A DNA stretch of 64,000 nt from Deferribacter autotrophicus. Lineage in GTDB: Bacteria; Chrysiogenota; Deferribacteres; Deferribacterales; Deferribacteraceae. The notes beneath the pieces are model-generated. The model saw nothing but the letters and a program-made list of their open reading frames with translations, was not told the origin of the DNA and did not search any database. This document shows positions 57,051-64,000 of this stretch, in pieces; positions within the stretch are counted from its first letter, which is position 1, and each line of letters begins with the position of its first letter. The translations under genes and the position numbers were made by a program. The stretch covers positions 1-64,000 of the forward strand of contig NZ_VFJB01000007.1 of the NCBI RefSeq assembly GCF_008362905.1, in the 5' to 3' direction.

Positions 57051-57132
57051 CCCCTGCGGGGGGCAGGTAACTCCCCGCAGGGGGGATAATTATGCCTGCC
57101 TCCCGCAAGAAAAAAATAAAAGGAGGCAGGTT
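57051..57132 (+). promoter_or_regulatory. Anti-SD RNA switch, copy 11 (before the helicase)
   Basis: TGCGGGGGGCAGG (57055-57067) pairs with CCTGCCTCCCGCA (57095-57107) with one G-U. The first arm also pairs with CCCCGCAGGGG. The SD is AGGAGGCAGG (57121-57130). TGCGGG/CCCGCA is changed together in each arm. Confidence 0.8.
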
Positions 57133-59688
57133 ATGAAAAAATTTCTACAAAAGTATGAGACATATTTCTTTTTTTACAATGTCAAATTAGATTGGTATTG
57201 GTTTCCTCTCGAATATGTAGGCAAAAGAGATGGTATAGTATTTGGATTTGTAGTAGGGGATTTCCCAGAATTTGGGGATTTTTCCTTGCACGAAATATTT
57301 AGCATAGGCGGAACAGTCGGAGGAGCATTTGAAAAAGCAAGAAAATTGGACGAATTAGTAGAAATAGTCGAAAAAGGCGGTATTTTAGAAGCAGACGCAG
57401 ACATATATCTTGATGAATTTATAAAAGTTACGAGGAGTAAGGCAAGTTTACAAGAGTATCTTGAAACCTTGCCAAACTCAAAAGTAACATTTAACGAAAT
57501 AGAAAAAGATGAAGAAAATAAAAAAGAATTATCCTTAAAAGACTTTTTAAATGAATTTGGTGATACACTAAAAGAAAAAGTATTAAAAAAACTAAATCCT
57601 ATTTATAACCCTGCTCAAATTGGTGAGTGGGAAAAGAAAGAAAATCATAAGTTAAATAAATTATTAAGAAAACCCTTTAATGCCCAGAGGCACGCTATTT
57701 TAGCGTTGGCTAAAGGGTTTTATAAGGAAAACAAAAAATCTCTTATCTTAACCGCTGAAATGGGAACAGGAAAAACAATAATGGGAATGAGTGTTGCATA
57801 TCTAAATCCCAAAAAGAACAAAAGAACACTTGTTGTTTGTCCTCCCCATTTAGCGGAAAAATGGGTAAGAGAAATAAAGGAAACAATACCTAATGCCAAA
57901 GTAAAGGTTTTGAGGTCCATATCTGATATAGACAAATCAAAACCGCAAGGAATTGAGTATTGGGTATTAAAAAACACCACTGCTAAATTACATTACTCTG
58001 TAAAATATGTGAAAAGACTGAATGATAATGACACCTTAAATAAATGTCCAGATTGCGGAGTCGAGTTATCTATTGACAATGTAATTGGTAACACAATGCC
58101 TAAATGTGCGGTATGTAAAACACCTCTATACTACGCAGATAAAGATAGATTCCGCAGATATGGATTAGCAGAATATATAAAAAGAAAAAAAATAAGAATT
58201 GATTTTCTAATATTAGATGAAGTTCACGAATTAAAAGGTGGCGACACTGCGGTTGGTCAAGCAATGGCTAACCTTGTAAGTGTTGCTGATAAAACACTTG
58301 CAATGACAGGAACTCTAATGGGCGGATATGCAAAAAACCTTTTCTATATCCTTTTTAGAATGTTTACGAAAAGGTTTATAGAAAAGGGATATACTCATAG
58401 TTCCGTAACATCTTTTGAAAGGAACTATGGGGTAATTGAAGAAACAAGAGTGTATGTAAAAGACTCTGGTAGAAGCTCTTCTATTGGAGCAAGGTTAAAG
58501 AGTGTTAAAGTTCACTCAAAACCGGGTATGTCCCCAGGACTTCTACCAGAATTTATTTTAGATAGCACTTATTTTATGAAGTTGTCAGATGTTTCGGATC
58601 AGCTACCTGAATATTCGGAATATCTGATAGGTGTTGAAATGGATGAATTACAATATGACATCTACAAGCATTTTGAAAATTCGCTTGTAGATGAAGTTAA
58701 AAGGTTGTTGGTTGTTGGAAGCACAAGGCTATTGGGAGCAATGGTTAATTCTCTTTACGCTTTGCCTGATGGGGCAAGACGAGGTGAAATTGCTATTGAT
58801 CCAGCAACCAAAGAAGAGATTGCTGTTGCACCACCAATAGATTTGTATATGCTTCCAAAAGAAAAAAAGCTAATAGAACTAATAATGAAAGAAAAACAAA
58901 AGAACCGTAAGTGTGCCATATTTCTAGAACACACAGGCACAAGAGATTTAATTCCTGATTTAGTCGAAAGACTTGAAAATAACGGGATAAAAACTCTTGT
59001 GTTAAGGAGTGGTTCTCCTGCAACAGACAAACGGGAAGCATGGATAAAAAGAAAATTAAAGGAAAATCCAGATACAGATGTTCTAATCTGTAATCCTAAC
59101 CTTGTTAAGACAGGGTTAGATTTATTGGATTTTCCTACAATTATATTTTTTCAAACAGGGTATAACATATATACCCTAAGACAGGCTTCTCGTAGGTCAT
59201 GGAGAATTGGGCAAAAACAACCCGTTAGGGTGTATTATATGTATTACAATGATACTATGCAGGAAAGGGCAATGAAGCTGATAGCGACAAAAATGGAAAC
59301 TTCTCTTGCAGTAGAAGGTGATTTATCCGAAAACGGTTTGACATCTCTTTCTGAAGGCGAATCAATGACAATTCAAATGGCTAAAGCACTTGTTGATGGT
59401 GATAAAGATAATAAGAAACTTGAAGATATATTCTCATCTTATAGAGAAAAGGATATGACAACTGATTTAGAGTTAGATGAGACATACGAAATAGTAAATC
59501 TTACTGAAATTGAAAGAAAAGAAATTAAAACCTCAAAGGGTAAGACAAGGACAATTGAAACAGGAATTGAAACTGTTATAGAAAAAGCATGGGAAAATGC
59601 TAAAAAGAAAGAAGTTGGTAACTATACACTAGAGTATGTAACGATTGATGACTTATTAAAAGCATTAGAAATAGAAGAAGTGGCTTAG
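57133..59688 (+). CDS. SNF2-family DEAD/DEAH helicase with zinc ribbon
   Basis: ATG 57133 follows the AGGAGGCAGG site; an ATG at 57040 lies in the leader hairpin. The 851-residue protein has Walker A (LTAEMGTGKTIMGM), DEVH box (LILDEVHELKGG), the TGTLMGG motif, and the SNF2 end (RQASRRSWRIGQKQPVRVYY). A zinc ribbon (CPDCGVEL ... CAVCKTPL) is inserted between the Walker A region and the DEVH box. It probably remodels DNA-protein complexes; pairing with the methyltransferase suggests a defence or anti-restriction role. Confidence 0.88.
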   Translation: MKKFLQKYETYFFFYNVKLDWYWFPLEYVGKRDGIVFGFVVGDFPEFGDFSLHEIFSIGGTVGGAFEKARKLDELVEIVEKGGILEADADIYLDEFIKVTRSKASLQEYLETLPNSKVTFNEIEKDEENKKELSLKDFLNEFGDTLKEKVLKKLNPIYNPAQIGEWEKKENHKLNKLLRKPFNAQRHAILALAKGFYKENKKSLILTAEMGTGKTIMGMSVAYLNPKKNKRTLVVCPPHLAEKWVREIKETIPNAKVKVLRSISDIDKSKPQGIEYWVLKNTTAKLHYSVKYVKRLNDNDTLNKCPDCGVELSIDNVIGNTMPKCAVCKTPLYYADKDRFRRYGLAEYIKRKKIRIDFLILDEVHELKGGDTAVGQAMANLVSVADKTLAMTGTLMGGYAKNLFYILFRMFTKRFIEKGYTHSSVTSFERNYGVIEETRVYVKDSGRSSSIGARLKSVKVHSKPGMSPGLLPEFILDSTYFMKLSDVSDQLPEYSEYLIGVEMDELQYDIYKHFENSLVDEVKRLLVVGSTRLLGAMVNSLYALPDGARRGEIAIDPATKEEIAVAPPIDLYMLPKEKKLIELIMKEKQKNRKCAIFLEHTGTRDLIPDLVERLENNGIKTLVLRSGSPATDKREAWIKRKLKENPDTDVLICNPNLVKTGLDLLDFPTIIFFQTGYNIYTLRQASRRSWRIGQKQPVRVYYMYYNDTMQERAMKLIATKMETSLAVEGDLSENGLTSLSEGESMTIQMAKALVDGDKDNKKLEDIFSSYREKDMTTDLELDETYEIVNLTEIERKEIKTSKGKTRTIETGIETVIEKAWENAKKKEVGNYTLEYVTIDDLLKALEIEEVA

Positions 59689-59721
59689 CGGGTTAATCCC
59701 GTTAGCCACTTTCTAATTAAA

Positions 59722-59871
59722 TCTCCTATCCTTGGGGGTTGGGCAACCCATAGAGTGCATGGTAACCGTGGTGGTTTGGGGTGACCATCGGGAGAGTCTA
59801 TGATCTGCCTCCGCTCTCCCTTCCATGTCCTTTGTGGGTTGCCCACCCAAAAAAGGATAGGAGGTAGTCTT
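59722..59871 (+). promoter_or_regulatory. Large divergent leader structure (copy 12)
   Basis: CTCCTATCC (about 59722-59730) pairs with the distant ribosome site GGATAGGAG (from 59855). GGGTTGGGCAACCC (59737-59750) pairs with GGGTTGCCCACCC (from 59836). Inside are ATGGTAACC/GGTGACCAT and GGGAGAG/CTCTCCC. A CTGCCTCC core is kept. The design resembles the other copies but with a longer insert. Confidence 0.6.
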
Positions 59872-59994
59872 ATGATAAGATTTAAACTTTTATCAGGCAG
59901 AATTTATGAAGTAACTGTTGAGGAATGGTTGGGACTTGAGAAGTGGCTAAAAGAAATTGCAACAATAATTATTGATGAGATGACTTATGCGTGA
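59872..59994 (+). CDS. Small protein (40 aa)
   Basis: ATG 59872 follows AGGAGGTAG. The product MIRFKLLSGRIYEVTVEEWL and so on is a small alpha/beta peptide. It overlaps the start of the next small gene by 8 bp. Function unknown. Confidence 0.6.
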   Translation: MIRFKLLSGRIYEVTVEEWLGLEKWLKEIATIIIDEMTYA

Positions 59995-60111
59995 ACATAA
60001 AATATCTCAATTGATGTTAGAAATATGGGAAAAAACAAAATACATTAAAGTTAGGGAAAAAAGAAGAATTGAATATATTACCCAGTTGTTTATAGAACTG
60101 GGATTGAAACC
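59987..60111 (+). pseudogene. Small gene interrupted at its last codons by the IS607 element
   Basis: The frame MREHKISQLMLEIWEKTKYI and onward to ELGLKP reaches the IS end at 60110-60111. If the element is removed, the sequence continues CCTGCTTAA, giving a natural stop after P-A and a 44-residue protein. The insertion therefore replaces only the last codons, and the protein now runs on into IS sequence. Confidence 0.75.
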
Positions 60112-60230
60112 TCCCGCAAGGGAGTGCCTCTCTGCTTCTGGCAGAGGGGAACATCTCTCGGAAGCCGTTCTCTCAGACTTACTCAAACCTAACCATAGTT
60201 AGGTTTTGCTGAGTTCCTGCTTCAGCGAGA
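60111..60230 (-). ncRNA. Probable omega RNA at the tnpB 3-prime end
   Basis: On the minus strand, after the tnpB stop, two hairpins occur: CCCCTCTGCCAGAAGCAGAG with GAGG closing, and CTCCCTTGCGGGAG near the end. TnpB guides normally extend from such scaffolds into the flank, which would here be TTTCAATCCCAGTTC. The location fits; the length is inferred. Confidence 0.6.
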
Positions 60231-61384
60231 GGGTGCTTCTTAGGTAGCACAAGGCTACGGTCGTCCACAGAGCCTCTCTCCACAGGCGTATAGGTTCGGG
60301 TGGAACTCACCCTACCGTAATTTAACAGGTTGATAGCGGCGTTTAAGTCTCTATTAATTACCAAACCACAGTTAGGACACTTGAAGGTTCTGTCGCTTAA
60401 TTTTAAGTTGTAATTTACATAGCCGCACTTTGAACAGATCTTAGAGCTTGGAAACCACCTATTTACAATAATAAGGTTGTTGCCTCTTAGTTGTGTTTTG
60501 TATTCAAGTTGTCTTTTAAGTTCATGGAAACCTACATCCGATATAGCTTTGGCAAGATGGTGATTTTTAAGTAAACCTTTTACATTTAAGTCCTCAATCA
60601 CAATGGTTTTGTAATTTTTGGTTAGATAAGTGGTTATTTTATGCAGATAATCACTGCGAATGTTTCTTATTCTATAGTATAGTTTTTCTATCCTTACAAC
60701 CTGTTTTTTGTATCTGTTAGAGCCTTTTTGTTTCCTTGAAAGCTGACGCTGTAATCTTTTTAAACGCTTTTCATACCTGTTTAGAGTTTTGATATTTTCA
60801 AAAAAAGTCCCATCAGACAGCACTGCAAGTTTTTCTATTCCCAAATCCACACCAACCTCTGCTTGGTTCTCGCAGGGTTGGTATGGGTTTTGAACCACAT
60901 CAATAGTAAAAGATATAAACCACTTACCAGCTTTGCAGGATACGGTTGCATTTAGGATTTTACCGTTAAACCTTAAGTTTTCCCTCATTCTTACCCAACC
61001 GAGTTTTGGTATTCTCACTTTGTTGTCGTGTACTTTTATCTGGTCTCCACCGATGTAAAAACTATCTTTATTGGACTTTTTCTTTTTAAATCTTGGTTTT
61101 CTGGCTAATCCTTTAAAATATCTACCAAAAGCTTCTTGTAGTTGTAAAAATGGCTGTTGAGAGGCGTATTTTGTTACCTCTAAAACAAAGGGGTATTCTT
61201 TTCTTTTTATAGAGTTGAATTGCTTTTTGAGCTCTAAAGCGTTTGGCTTTTTGCCAGTTTTATACTGTTTTTCCCAATTCTCTAAAGCCCAATTCCATAC
61301 AAATCTGGCTACACCGCAGGCTTTTTTAAAGTATGTTATTTGCTTATTATTAGGGTCTAACCTAATTTTGTGAGCTAACTGCAT
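60179..61384 (-). CDS. tnpB: TnpB RNA-guided endonuclease
   Basis: The 401-residue protein has the helix-turn-helix/OrfB start (YFKKACGVARFVWNWALENW) and the split RuvC site with D180 (AEVGVDLGIEKLAV), E264 (IVIEDLNVKG) and D346 (INRDLNAAINLL). The zinc ribbon Cys317-Cys320 and Cys336-Cys339 is complete. The length is normal for compact TnpB. With an omega RNA it cuts DNA next to a TAM and preserves the element. All catalytic residues are kept although tnpA is dead. Confidence 0.95.
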   Translation of the reverse strand: MQLAHKIRLDPNNKQITYFKKACGVARFVWNWALENWEKQYKTGKKPNALELKKQFNSIKRKEYPFVLEVTKYASQQPFLQLQEAFGRYFKGLARKPRFKKKKSNKDSFYIGGDQIKVHDNKVRIPKLGWVRMRENLRFNGKILNATVSCKAGKWFISFTIDVVQNPYQPCENQAEVGVDLGIEKLAVLSDGTFFENIKTLNRYEKRLKRLQRQLSRKQKGSNRYKKQVVRIEKLYYRIRNIRSDYLHKITTYLTKNYKTIVIEDLNVKGLLKNHHLAKAISDVGFHELKRQLEYKTQLRGNNLIIVNRWFPSSKICSKCGYVNYNLKLSDRTFKCPNCGLVINRDLNAAINLLNYGRVSSTRTYTPVERGSVDDRSLVLPKKHPLAEAGTQQNLTMVRFE

Positions 61385-61893
61385 CGCTTACTGCCTTTTG
61401 CATATTTTCTATTAGCTTTTTGTTTTTGTTTGACCTACTGCCGTATAACCTTACTGAGAATACGGTTATTATCTCAAAAACATCTTTGACTAATTCCTCT
61501 TCAAAACTGGATGTATCTTCACCATTGTATTGATTATAACTACCTCTACCTCTTTAGCCTCACAAATAGCAAATATTAGTTCTGCTCCAAACCTTAAAAG
61601 TCTATCTTTATGAGTTATGATAAGCCTGCCAACCTCCCATCAATTATGGCGTTGATAAGCTTTTTTAAACCTTTTTTTTGTAGTTTATACCACTTCCTAA
61701 ATCGCTTATTATTTCAAAATCCCAACCATTAGATGCACAAAACAGATAGGAGCGTTGATAATTTATATCTTCTTTGCCTGCCTTTTGTTCTGGTGTCGGG
61801 TATTAATTTATCCTCTTGCTCCCACCTTCTAAGAATTGATATGGAAACTCCAAGTATTTTGGCAGCCTCTAAAATACTTAACAACCTTTCCAT
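61385..61893 (-). pseudogene. tnpA: IS607 serine recombinase TnpA, decayed
   Basis: ATG 61893 starts MERLLSILEAAKILGVSISI, a MerR-like HTH as in IS607 TnpA, but the frame breaks after KLSTLLSV. Further fragments GWDFEIISDLGSGINYKKKG and LITHKDRLLRFGAELIFAIC are in other frames. The RVSS region with the catalytic serine appears deleted. The gene is inactive. Confidence 0.85.
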
Positions 61894-61970
61894 ATTTGAC
61901 AATTTAAGCTAAACCTGCTTAAAATCAAGTAGTTTTAGATATAAATAATAATTTTTTAAAAACTGCTGTT

Positions 61971-62006
61971 AACCCGCTGTCCCTTTTGAGGATAGCGGGT
62001 TTTTTA
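61971..62006 (+). terminator. Terminator at the end of the leading region
   Basis: AACCCGCT, a 15-base loop, then AGCGGGTT and a T-run. It originally followed the 44-residue gene before the IS607 insertion. Confidence 0.85.
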
Positions 62007-62034
62007 TTGTCAAAAAAAATCAGAATCGTCTCAA

Positions 62035-62071
62035 ATACCACACTTTGGATACCAAAATTCGATTATATTTA
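62035..62071 (+). promoter_or_regulatory. ATACCACA-type promoter for the DsbC-like gene and traD
   Basis: ATACCACA (62035-62042) lies 21 bp before TATATT (62064-62069). GGAGG precedes ATG 62098. This is the closest match to the traF promoter in sequence and spacing. Confidence 0.65.
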
Positions 62072-62097
62072 GCCAAAAATAATAAAGGAGGTTTTAC

Positions 62098-63000
62098 ATG
62101 ATAAGAATATTTAAGTACGAAACAATCAACCAAACAATTCAAGCATTGGCTACTTTAGCAGGTATCCTATTTTTAGGAATGATCCTGAATCTTGCAACAG
62201 TAACTTTAGGACATTCGGCAGAAAAAGAATATTCAAAAACAGCAAAAAAAGTCGCAAAAATAATTAAAAAAAGACTTCATCATAAGGGTAAAGTTACAAT
62301 AGTCGATGAAATCGATCCTAAGGTGCTGGAAGGATTTAAATATGTAAAACTCAATATAACTACCGACGCAGATAATAAAACTTTTGGATTTTATACAGAT
62401 GGAAAATATGTAATTACCGGCCTCGCAGATTTAAAAACAGGTGAAAATATTATTAACTACATAAAAGCGATAAGCGATACTATTGATGTTGAAATCAGAA
62501 GCGATGAATTGATGTATGGAAATATAAATGCTCCTGTAAAAATTGTGGTTTTTAGCGATTTTGAATGTCCATTCTGTAAAAGAGTATCAAAGGAGATGCA
62601 ATACATTATCAAAAAACATAAAGGAAAAATTGCCATATTTTATAAACATTATCCATTGCCATTCCATAAACATGCAGAGCTATTAGCAAAAATATACGAA
62701 GCGGGAAAGAAACTTGGTTACAAGTGGGATATGTATAAATATGATTTTAATGGCAAAAATAATGATGAGATATTAAAAACTTTTGAAAATCAACTGCCTA
62801 AAAATAAGCTTGTAGAGTTTTATAAGTATTTAAATTCTCAGGAAATAAAAGATAAAATTGAACGCAATAAAAAGGAAGGACAAGCATTAGGAATTAAAGG
62901 AACTCCGTATATTTTAGTCAATAGTCATCCTGTTGAGGGTTACCAACCGAACCTTATCTATGAAATAGTAAATATGGAATTGGATAAGTCTAAAAAGTAA
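62098..63000 (+). CDS. DsbC/DsbG-like periplasmic thiol-disulphide protein
   Basis: The 300-residue protein has a hydrophobic anchor or signal helix (LAGILFLGMILNLATVTLG) and a DsbC-type N-domain. The thioredoxin-like domain carries the active site DFECPFCKRVSKEM and the cis-Pro IKGTPYILV. It probably isomerises the many disulphides of TraN, TraU and TraH. It shares a transcript with traD. Confidence 0.88.
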   Translation: MIRIFKYETINQTIQALATLAGILFLGMILNLATVTLGHSAEKEYSKTAKKVAKIIKKRLHHKGKVTIVDEIDPKVLEGFKYVKLNITTDADNKTFGFYTDGKYVITGLADLKTGENIINYIKAISDTIDVEIRSDELMYGNINAPVKIVVFSDFECPFCKRVSKEMQYIIKKHKGKIAIFYKHYPLPFHKHAELLAKIYEAGKKLGYKWDMYKYDFNGKNNDEILKTFENQLPKNKLVEFYKYLNSQEIKDKIERNKKEGQALGIKGTPYILVNSHPVEGYQPNLIYEIVNMELDKSKK

Positions 63001-63019
63001 AACTGAGGCAGGCCCAACA

Positions 63020-64000
63020 ATGTATGTTCAAAATTATTACCTGAAACCGTTTATTATAGAGTTTTTTTTAGGCTGTGTGGTTCTATATTTCAGGCATTAC
63101 TTATTGTTAGGAGACAAAATAGGCATTTTGACAGGAGTTTCAATTATACTCCTGTCTTTTACAAGGTTCTATAAATATCTGGAAAAATCATCTTTAATTA
63201 AGCAAATGAGCAAAAATAGTTCTCTAACAGTTAGTCTGAAAAAAGGAAAAATACCAAAAGATAAGGTGTTTATCGGTAAAGGATTTGTATGGCAAAACGA
63301 CCACGTTCAGAAAATGTATGATTTAAAAAGCATGAACAGATTGGATGGGCTTCTTAATCCTAATAGCGATGGATTATCTCTTATTCATGGAATAGGGAAG
63401 AAAGAAGAAAAAAATATTTATTTGCCTGTTGAAGAATTAAATACCCATACAGCCATTGTAGGAACAACAGGCGTGGGTAAAACGAGGGCTTTAGAACTGT
63501 TTATCGGACAAGCGATTTTACAAAATGAACCTGTTGTGGTCATTGATCCGAAGGGGGATAATCAACTTGTTGATAGAGTATATGATTTATGTATTAAAGC
63601 TGGTAGGAAAAATGATTTTATGTTCTTTTCTCTTGCGCATCCTAAAAGCAGTAGCACATATAACCCTCTTGAAAATTTTTCAAAGCCCACAGATATAGCG
63701 TCAAGAATAAGGTCCATAATGGATATAGGCGAAGAACCTTTTTATGCTGATTTTGCATGGAATTTGATACTGGGAATTACATCAGCCCTTTTATCTCTTG
63801 ATGAAAAACCGACTATCAGGTCAATACATAGATATTCTCTTATTGATTTTGAAGAATTGATGACAAAGTTTACAAAAAGATACAATGAAGCAAAAATGAG
63901 TAACGATGAAGCTATAGTAACAAAACTTGAGCCTGCTCTGAAATACCTTAAAAAGATTGAAAGTCATCCGAGAGATCACTTTGCTAAAGTAACAGCTTCA
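63020..64000 (+). CDS. traD: TraD-type coupling protein, 5-prime part
   Basis: The frame runs off the right edge (327 codons seen). The start ATG 63020 has GAGG upstream. Two hydrophobic segments lie at the N-terminus (PFIIEFFLGCVVLYF and IGILTGVSIILLSF). Walker A is IVGTTGVGKTRALELFI and Walker B VVVIDPKGDNQLVDRVY. TraD-type ATPases bring the relaxase-DNA complex to the T4SS channel. A relaxase gene is expected to the right, outside the window. Confidence 0.93.
   Translation, partial: MYVQNYYLKPFIIEFFLGCVVLYFRHYLLLGDKIGILTGVSIILLSFTRFYKYLEKSSLIKQMSKNSSLTVSLKKGKIPKDKVFIGKGFVWQNDHVQKMYDLKSMNRLDGLLNPNSDGLSLIHGIGKKEEKNIYLPVEELNTHTAIVGTTGVGKTRALELFIGQAILQNEPVVVIDPKGDNQLVDRVYDLCIKAGRKNDFMFFSLAHPKSSSTYNPLENFSKPTDIASRIRSIMDIGEEPFYADFAWNLILGITSALLSLDEKPTIRSIHRYSLIDFEELMTKFTKRYNEAKMSNDEAIVTKLEPALKYLKKIESHPRDHFAKVTAS

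Larger units (their letters stand above)
60111..61914 (-). mobile_element. IS607-family element with intact tnpB and dead tnpA
   Basis: The element carries an IS607-type serine recombinase remnant upstream of tnpB. Both ends show AAACCT at the junction (60107-60112 and 61911-61916), consistent with the GG-dinucleotide target of IS607. Removing 60111-61914 restores a short reading frame with a stop. No target duplication is made by this family. The copy cannot move by itself. Confidence 0.8.

Noticed and set aside
49345-59871. Rho-independent terminators for the repeated hairpins
   Set aside because: The GC-rich stems are not followed by T-runs and sit before start codons, so transcription stop is not their main role.
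60112-60202. A 71-residue protein from 59987
   Set aside because: The last part is IS607 sequence. The original gene ended two codons after the insertion point.

Overview
The window is most of a conjugative element, a plasmid or an integrative and conjugative element, from an AT-rich Gram-negative bacterium. Signal peptides, a lipoprotein box and a complete F-type (TraA to TraW) type IV secretion system with TraN and TraU show an outer-membrane host. The host cannot be named from sequence alone. Low G+C, IS607/IS21 elements and c-di-GMP domains would fit an anaerobe or thermophile of Deferribacterota, Campylobacterota or Aquificota, but that is a guess. No relaxase, integrase, rRNA, tRNA or CRISPR array is visible. 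The relaxase probably lies to the right of the truncated traD.

Layout. 1-2552: an IS21-family insertion sequence that has cut an Xre/ParS-like antitoxin gene; the window starts on the IS end. 3.2-15.1 kb (minus strand): T4SS operons trbI-traW-traU-Cys-rich protein-traN-trbC and traF-traH-traG. 15.2-28.3 kb: accessory cargo, with a KAP ATPase, about 27 degenerate 14-bp repeats, a BRO-N regulator, a Panacea toxin-antitoxin pair, a PD-(D/E)XK nuclease with an EndoIII-like glycosylase, a lytic transglycosylase unit, a structured non-coding stretch, RelE and MazF toxin-antitoxin pairs, and a PmeII-like restriction-modification system. 27.7-29.6 kb: an ImmR/ImmA-type switch with two paralogous divergent Xre repressors. 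29.6-37.8 kb: replication and maintenance (DnaD-like initiator with embedded repeats, DnaB helicase, DUF736, Csx3-like, ParB-like). 38.4-48.3 kb (plus strand): pilin and T4SS core traA-L-E-K-B-V-C, then an MshEN c-di-GMP-binding protein and an EAL phosphodiesterase, then ParM/ParR. 48.8-60.1 kb: a leading-region-like block (SSB, Bet/RecT, exonuclease, RadC, methyltransferase, SNF2 helicase, many tiny membrane proteins). 60.1-61.9 kb: an IS607-type element with intact tnpB and dead tnpA. 62.1-64.0 kb: a DsbC-like protein and traD.

Two regulatory systems stand out. First, twelve transcription or translation units in the 49.3-59.9 kb block start with a GC-rich leader just before the start codon. 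Its segments can pair in two mutually exclusive ways: one hides the Shine-Dalgarno sequence behind a CTGCCTCC anti-SD, and the other frees it. Changes in the arms are compensated in their partners between copies, so this looks like a dispersed family of RNA switches (or, alternatively, single-strand promoter hairpins) dedicated to early-entry genes. Second, nearly every conjugation-related unit on both strands carries an ATACCACA-type box about 20-21 bp upstream of a TATATT-like -10. This suggests one element-encoded activator or unusual sigma factor controlling transfer. The EAL and MshEN genes inside the transfer operon suggest that c-di-GMP also tunes conjugation.
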